Shown one piece after another: positions 6,381 to 7,691 of a DNA stretch of 7,691 bases; position 1 is the stretch's first letter; each line of letters begins with the position of its first letter. Made by a program: the position numbers and the translations under genes. The stretch spans positions 1 to 7,691 of the forward strand of contig JASHZU010000197.1 of the NCBI GenBank assembly GCA_030042375.1. Reading direction: 5' to 3'. Origin of the DNA: Verrucomicrobiia bacterium (GTDB lineage: Bacteria; Verrucomicrobiota; Verrucomicrobiae; Limisphaerales; UBA11358). A model generated the notes under the pieces. The model saw only the letters and a program-made list of their open reading frames with translations. It was not told the origin of the DNA and searched no databases.

Positions 6381-6444
6381 TGCCGCAGAGGCACAGAGAT
6401 ACAGAGGCGGAATATCTCACGCAAAGGCGCTAAGGCGCGGAGAT
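6381..6444 (+). repeat. Dispersed 'CGCAGAG...CGCAAAGGCGC' repeat
   Basis: The stretch consists of short related units: CCGCAGAGGCACAGAGATAC, then AGAGGCGG, then CGCAAAGGCGCTAAGGCGCG. This style of low-complexity repeat recurs between genes in many environmental bacterial genomes, including Verrucomicrobiota, and is often mistaken for short proteins. A second short copy lies at 5205-5223 in the opposite orientation. Its function is unknown. Confidence 0.6.
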
Positions 6445-6464
6445 GGACGCGCTGCTGCGCGTCC
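6445..6464. repeat. Strong GC-rich hairpin next to the dispersed repeat
   Basis: GGACGCGC and GCGCGTCC form a perfect 8-bp stem around TGCT. A further ATGG/CCAT pairing (6443-6446 with 6468-6471) can extend the structure. There is no T-run on the minus strand, so it is not an obvious terminator for the lipoprotein gene ending at 6579. A REP-like element forming one unit with the adjoining repeat is plausible. Confidence 0.5.
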
Positions 6465-6578
6465 CTGCCATGTCCTGTGACAGGCGGGAGAACAACATGG
6501 CTCAACGATGGCCTTTTGGTAGTCATCAGGCCAGTTTAGGGGAAGAGGAGGAAAAGACTTAGTTCTGGAATACCAAAA

Positions 6579-7070
6579 TCATTTCGCATCAGCCCGCCAG
6601 CCGACCGGATAACCCGCAGGCGCCATGACTAATTTGGAATTGTCCGTCCCTTCCGGCGGCTGCCATGAACCGTCCAAATACACGACTGTCGTTTCACCCG
6701 GATTTATCACCACGGGCACTTTTACCTGCAACGTGCCTTTTGCGCGCGCGTCGATCACATATTCTCCGGCAGGCAGTGTTACCAGGCGCGGCGACTGTGC
6801 ATAATGTCCCAGATTATTCCGCACATGCTCAACCCGCTGCCCCGCCTGGTCATAAATGTCATAATCCCGATGCCGATACCAGGTGGGATTATTTCCTTCA
6901 GCGTGACCGGATAACGCCGTAAAGACCTGCAGTTGGCCGTCCGCGGCAGAACCCTGATATCCCATCGGATTAGGCCCCACCGCTGCCAGAGTTGGTGCCG
7001 GCGCAGTAGCACAGCCGGCGAATAAAGAAGTTAATGCGATCCCCAAAACGATGAAAATGCTCCTTTTCAT
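6579..7070 (-). CDS. Small lipoprotein of unknown function with C-terminal beta-sandwich-like region
   Basis: From the ATG at 7070 the product has 163 residues. It begins MKRSIFIVLGIALTSLFAGC, a typical lipoprotein signal with a lipobox ending at C20, so it should be lipid-anchored in the envelope. An ATG at 7085 would add five residues, but the shorter form places KR directly behind the initiator. After a Pro/Ala-rich linker the protein has GQLQVFTALSG, an HRDYDIYDQAGQRVEHVRNN stretch, and then a PEGA or carboxypeptidase-regulatory-like segment: VTLPAGEYVIDARAKG, VPVVINPGETTVVYLD. It ends near PAGYPVGWRADAK. I recall similar small lipoproteins from Verrucomicrobiota but no assigned function; a carbohydrate-binding or envelope-structural role would only be a guess. 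It stands alone, with 90 bp and a possible promoter separating it from the permease gene. Confidence 0.82.
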   Translation of the reverse strand: MKRSIFIVLGIALTSLFAGCATAPAPTLAAVGPNPMGYQGSAADGQLQVFTALSGHAEGNNPTWYRHRDYDIYDQAGQRVEHVRNNLGHYAQSPRLVTLPAGEYVIDARAKGTLQVKVPVVINPGETTVVYLDGSWQPPEGTDNSKLVMAPAGYPVGWRADAK

Positions 7071-7104
7071 AGCGACAACATTCATCCCATCGAAACATTT
7101 TTCA

Positions 7105-7134
7105 AGTGTAGGAACTGTTACATTTATTTTTCAA
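7105..7134 (-). promoter_or_regulatory. Candidate promoter for the lipoprotein gene
   Basis: On the minus strand TTGAAA (7134-7129) and TACACT (7110-7105) are 18 bp apart, placing a start site about 28 bases before the ATG at 7070. The -35 box sits inside the palindrome at 7121-7140. The region is AT-rich, so the match is only suggestive. Confidence 0.3.
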
Positions 7135-7140
7135 TAAATG
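7121..7140. repeat. AT-rich 8-bp palindrome in the permease-lipoprotein spacer
   Basis: CATTTATT and AATAAATG are exact complements around TTTC. It lies 20 bp after the permease stop codon and overlaps the possible -35 box of the lipoprotein promoter. It could be an operator or a weak transcription end; the all-A/T stem with no T-run argues against an efficient terminator. Confidence 0.45.
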
Positions 7141-7160
7141 CCCAATTTCAACCGTAACTT

Positions 7161-7691
7161 TTACAACGTCCTTCTAAACAATAAAGTGGCTATGCCCATC
7201 GCCAGCGCCGTGAAGCCAAAGAGGAAAAGCAAATCGCCGCTCACCGCCATCAAACCGGTGTTTTTCAAAATCAGTTCCTTAAATCCGTGCACGGCGTAAG
7301 TAAACGGGTCCACGGTCGTGATGATTTTCATCCACGGCGGGAAGGATTGTGTCGGATAGACCGCGCCGCTGGGAAAATACAGGACGGTGTTGAGCATCCC
7401 GAAAATCGCGCGCGGCACGAGCGGGTCGTTCACGCGCACCATGATTAAAAACATCATGCTGATGAGCGCCAGCGCCGTCGCCACTACGAGGATAAACATC
7501 CTGGCCAGCCGCAGCGGGTTCAGCGGGTCGGGAATGCCGGCAATGATGGAACCGACGGTAATCAGCACGACTCCCGCGATGATGGCCTTGATGGTGCCGG
7601 CCAGGGTGAATCCCAGGATAAGTTCGAATTTTCGAATCGGCGTCACGAGGTAGCCTTCATGCAGGCCGCGCGCTTTGTCATCAATGTAAAT
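7161..7691 (-). CDS. ABC-2 type transporter permease, C-terminal part (runs off window)
   Basis: The frame is open to the window edge, giving 176 residues plus stop. The GTG at 7646 is internal, because the 15 residues before it (IYIDDKARGLHEGYL) continue the family motif that leads into VTPI. The fragment contains the ABC2_membrane signatures: the cytoplasmic DDKARG...LVTPI loop (4-19), membrane segments at about 25-52, 64-86 and 92-107, the extracytoplasmic SGAVYP (108-113) with FPPWMKIITTVDPFTYAVHG (117-135), and a final helix at about 150-172 ending FRRTL. It is the membrane subunit of an exporter for a drug, lipid or polysaccharide precursor; the substrate cannot be told from this fragment. 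Its ATPase partner is expected upstream, outside the window. It is the most 5' gene here and is followed by a palindrome. Confidence 0.9.
   Translation of the reverse strand: MYIDDKARGLHEGYLVTPIRKFELILGFTLAGTIKAIIAGVVLITVGSIIAGIPDPLNPLRLARMFILVVATALALISMMFLIMVRVNDPLVPRAIFGMLNTVLYFPSGAVYPTQSFPPWMKIITTVDPFTYAVHGFKELILKNTGLMAVSGDLLFLFGFTALAMGIATLLFRRTL

Larger units (their letters stand above)
6221..6578. other. Gene-free region upstream of the phosphatase gene
   Basis: These 358 bp hold no credible gene; the short open frames crossing it consist partly of repeat sequence. From the phosphatase side it contains a weak possible promoter on the minus strand (TTGCAG 6256-6251, AAAAAT 6233-6228, 17-bp spacer), the Pho-box-like repeat, two further direct-repeat sets, a dispersed repeat with an adjoining GC hairpin, and short inverted repeats (CCTGT/ACAGG at 6474-6484; TGGCCT/AGGCCA at 6509-6533) towards the lipoprotein gene end. 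Confidence 0.7.

Noticed and set aside
6381..6444. CRISPR array or tandem protein repeat
   Set aside because: The units are short, irregular and without spacers of constant length; they fit an interspersed low-complexity repeat.
6012..6539. Open frames crossing the gene-free region (plus 6012-6539, minus 6272-6526)
   Set aside because: Their sequence is antisense phosphatase gene plus translated dispersed repeat (for example LRALAPLREIF), a common source of spurious short proteins.
6514..6578. Inverted repeat TTTTGGTA/TACCAAAA, 49 bp apart, as ends of a small mobile element
   Set aside because: Only 8 bp long, no target-site duplication and nothing element-like between the arms; chance is adequate.
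7161..7646. Permease gene starting at GTG 7646 as a complete short protein
   Set aside because: The frame stays open to the window edge, and the residues just before it (YIDDKARGLHEGYL) match the loop that precedes VTPI in ABC-2 permeases, so the GTG is an internal valine.

Overview
The window looks like chromosomal DNA from a free-living, Gram-negative heterotroph, most likely a member of the Verrucomicrobiota close to the Pedosphaera/Limisphaerales group. This is inferred from recalled family resemblance, not from a search. The clues are a sensor kinase with stacked OB-like extracytoplasmic domains ahead of a HisKA_3 core, an exported GH27 glycosidase with an Ig-like leader domain, a small lipoprotein of a type I associate with that phylum, and a 'CGCAGAG' dispersed repeat. 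Every supported gene lies on the minus strand. No plus-strand gene, RNA gene, phage, IS transposase or CRISPR array is visible.

Reading in the direction of transcription (right to left): 7691-7161 is the C-terminal part of an ABC-2 type export permease cut by the window edge. A short AT-rich spacer with a palindrome and a possible promoter leads into a small lipoprotein gene (7070-6579). A gene-free stretch (6578-6221) holds a dispersed repeat, a strong GC hairpin and three sets of direct repeats, one of them spaced like a Pho box. It precedes a Tat-exported purple acid phosphatase (6220-5243). A 50-bp gap made almost entirely of a 16-bp palindrome and a second copy of the dispersed repeat separates it from an exported GH27 alpha-galactosidase-like enzyme (5192-3675). 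After about 100 bp comes a two-component system: a hybrid-free sensor histidine kinase (3517-1385) and a NarL/FixJ response regulator (1377-745), 7 bp apart and clearly an operon. Beyond paired hairpins, the window ends inside a secreted Ser/Thr/Gly/Asn-rich protein (642-1).

Functionally the window reads as nutrient acquisition at the cell surface (phosphate release by the phosphatase, galactoside removal from plant or algal polysaccharide by the GH27 enzyme) beside an envelope-sensing two-component system. Whether the two-component system controls its neighbours cannot be decided here. I see no clear undescribed multi-gene system. The most interesting signals are regulatory: the Pho-box-like repeat upstream of the phosphatase, a perfect 7-bp inverted repeat overlapping the kinase promoter, and repeat copies in opposite orientation on either side of the phosphatase gene.
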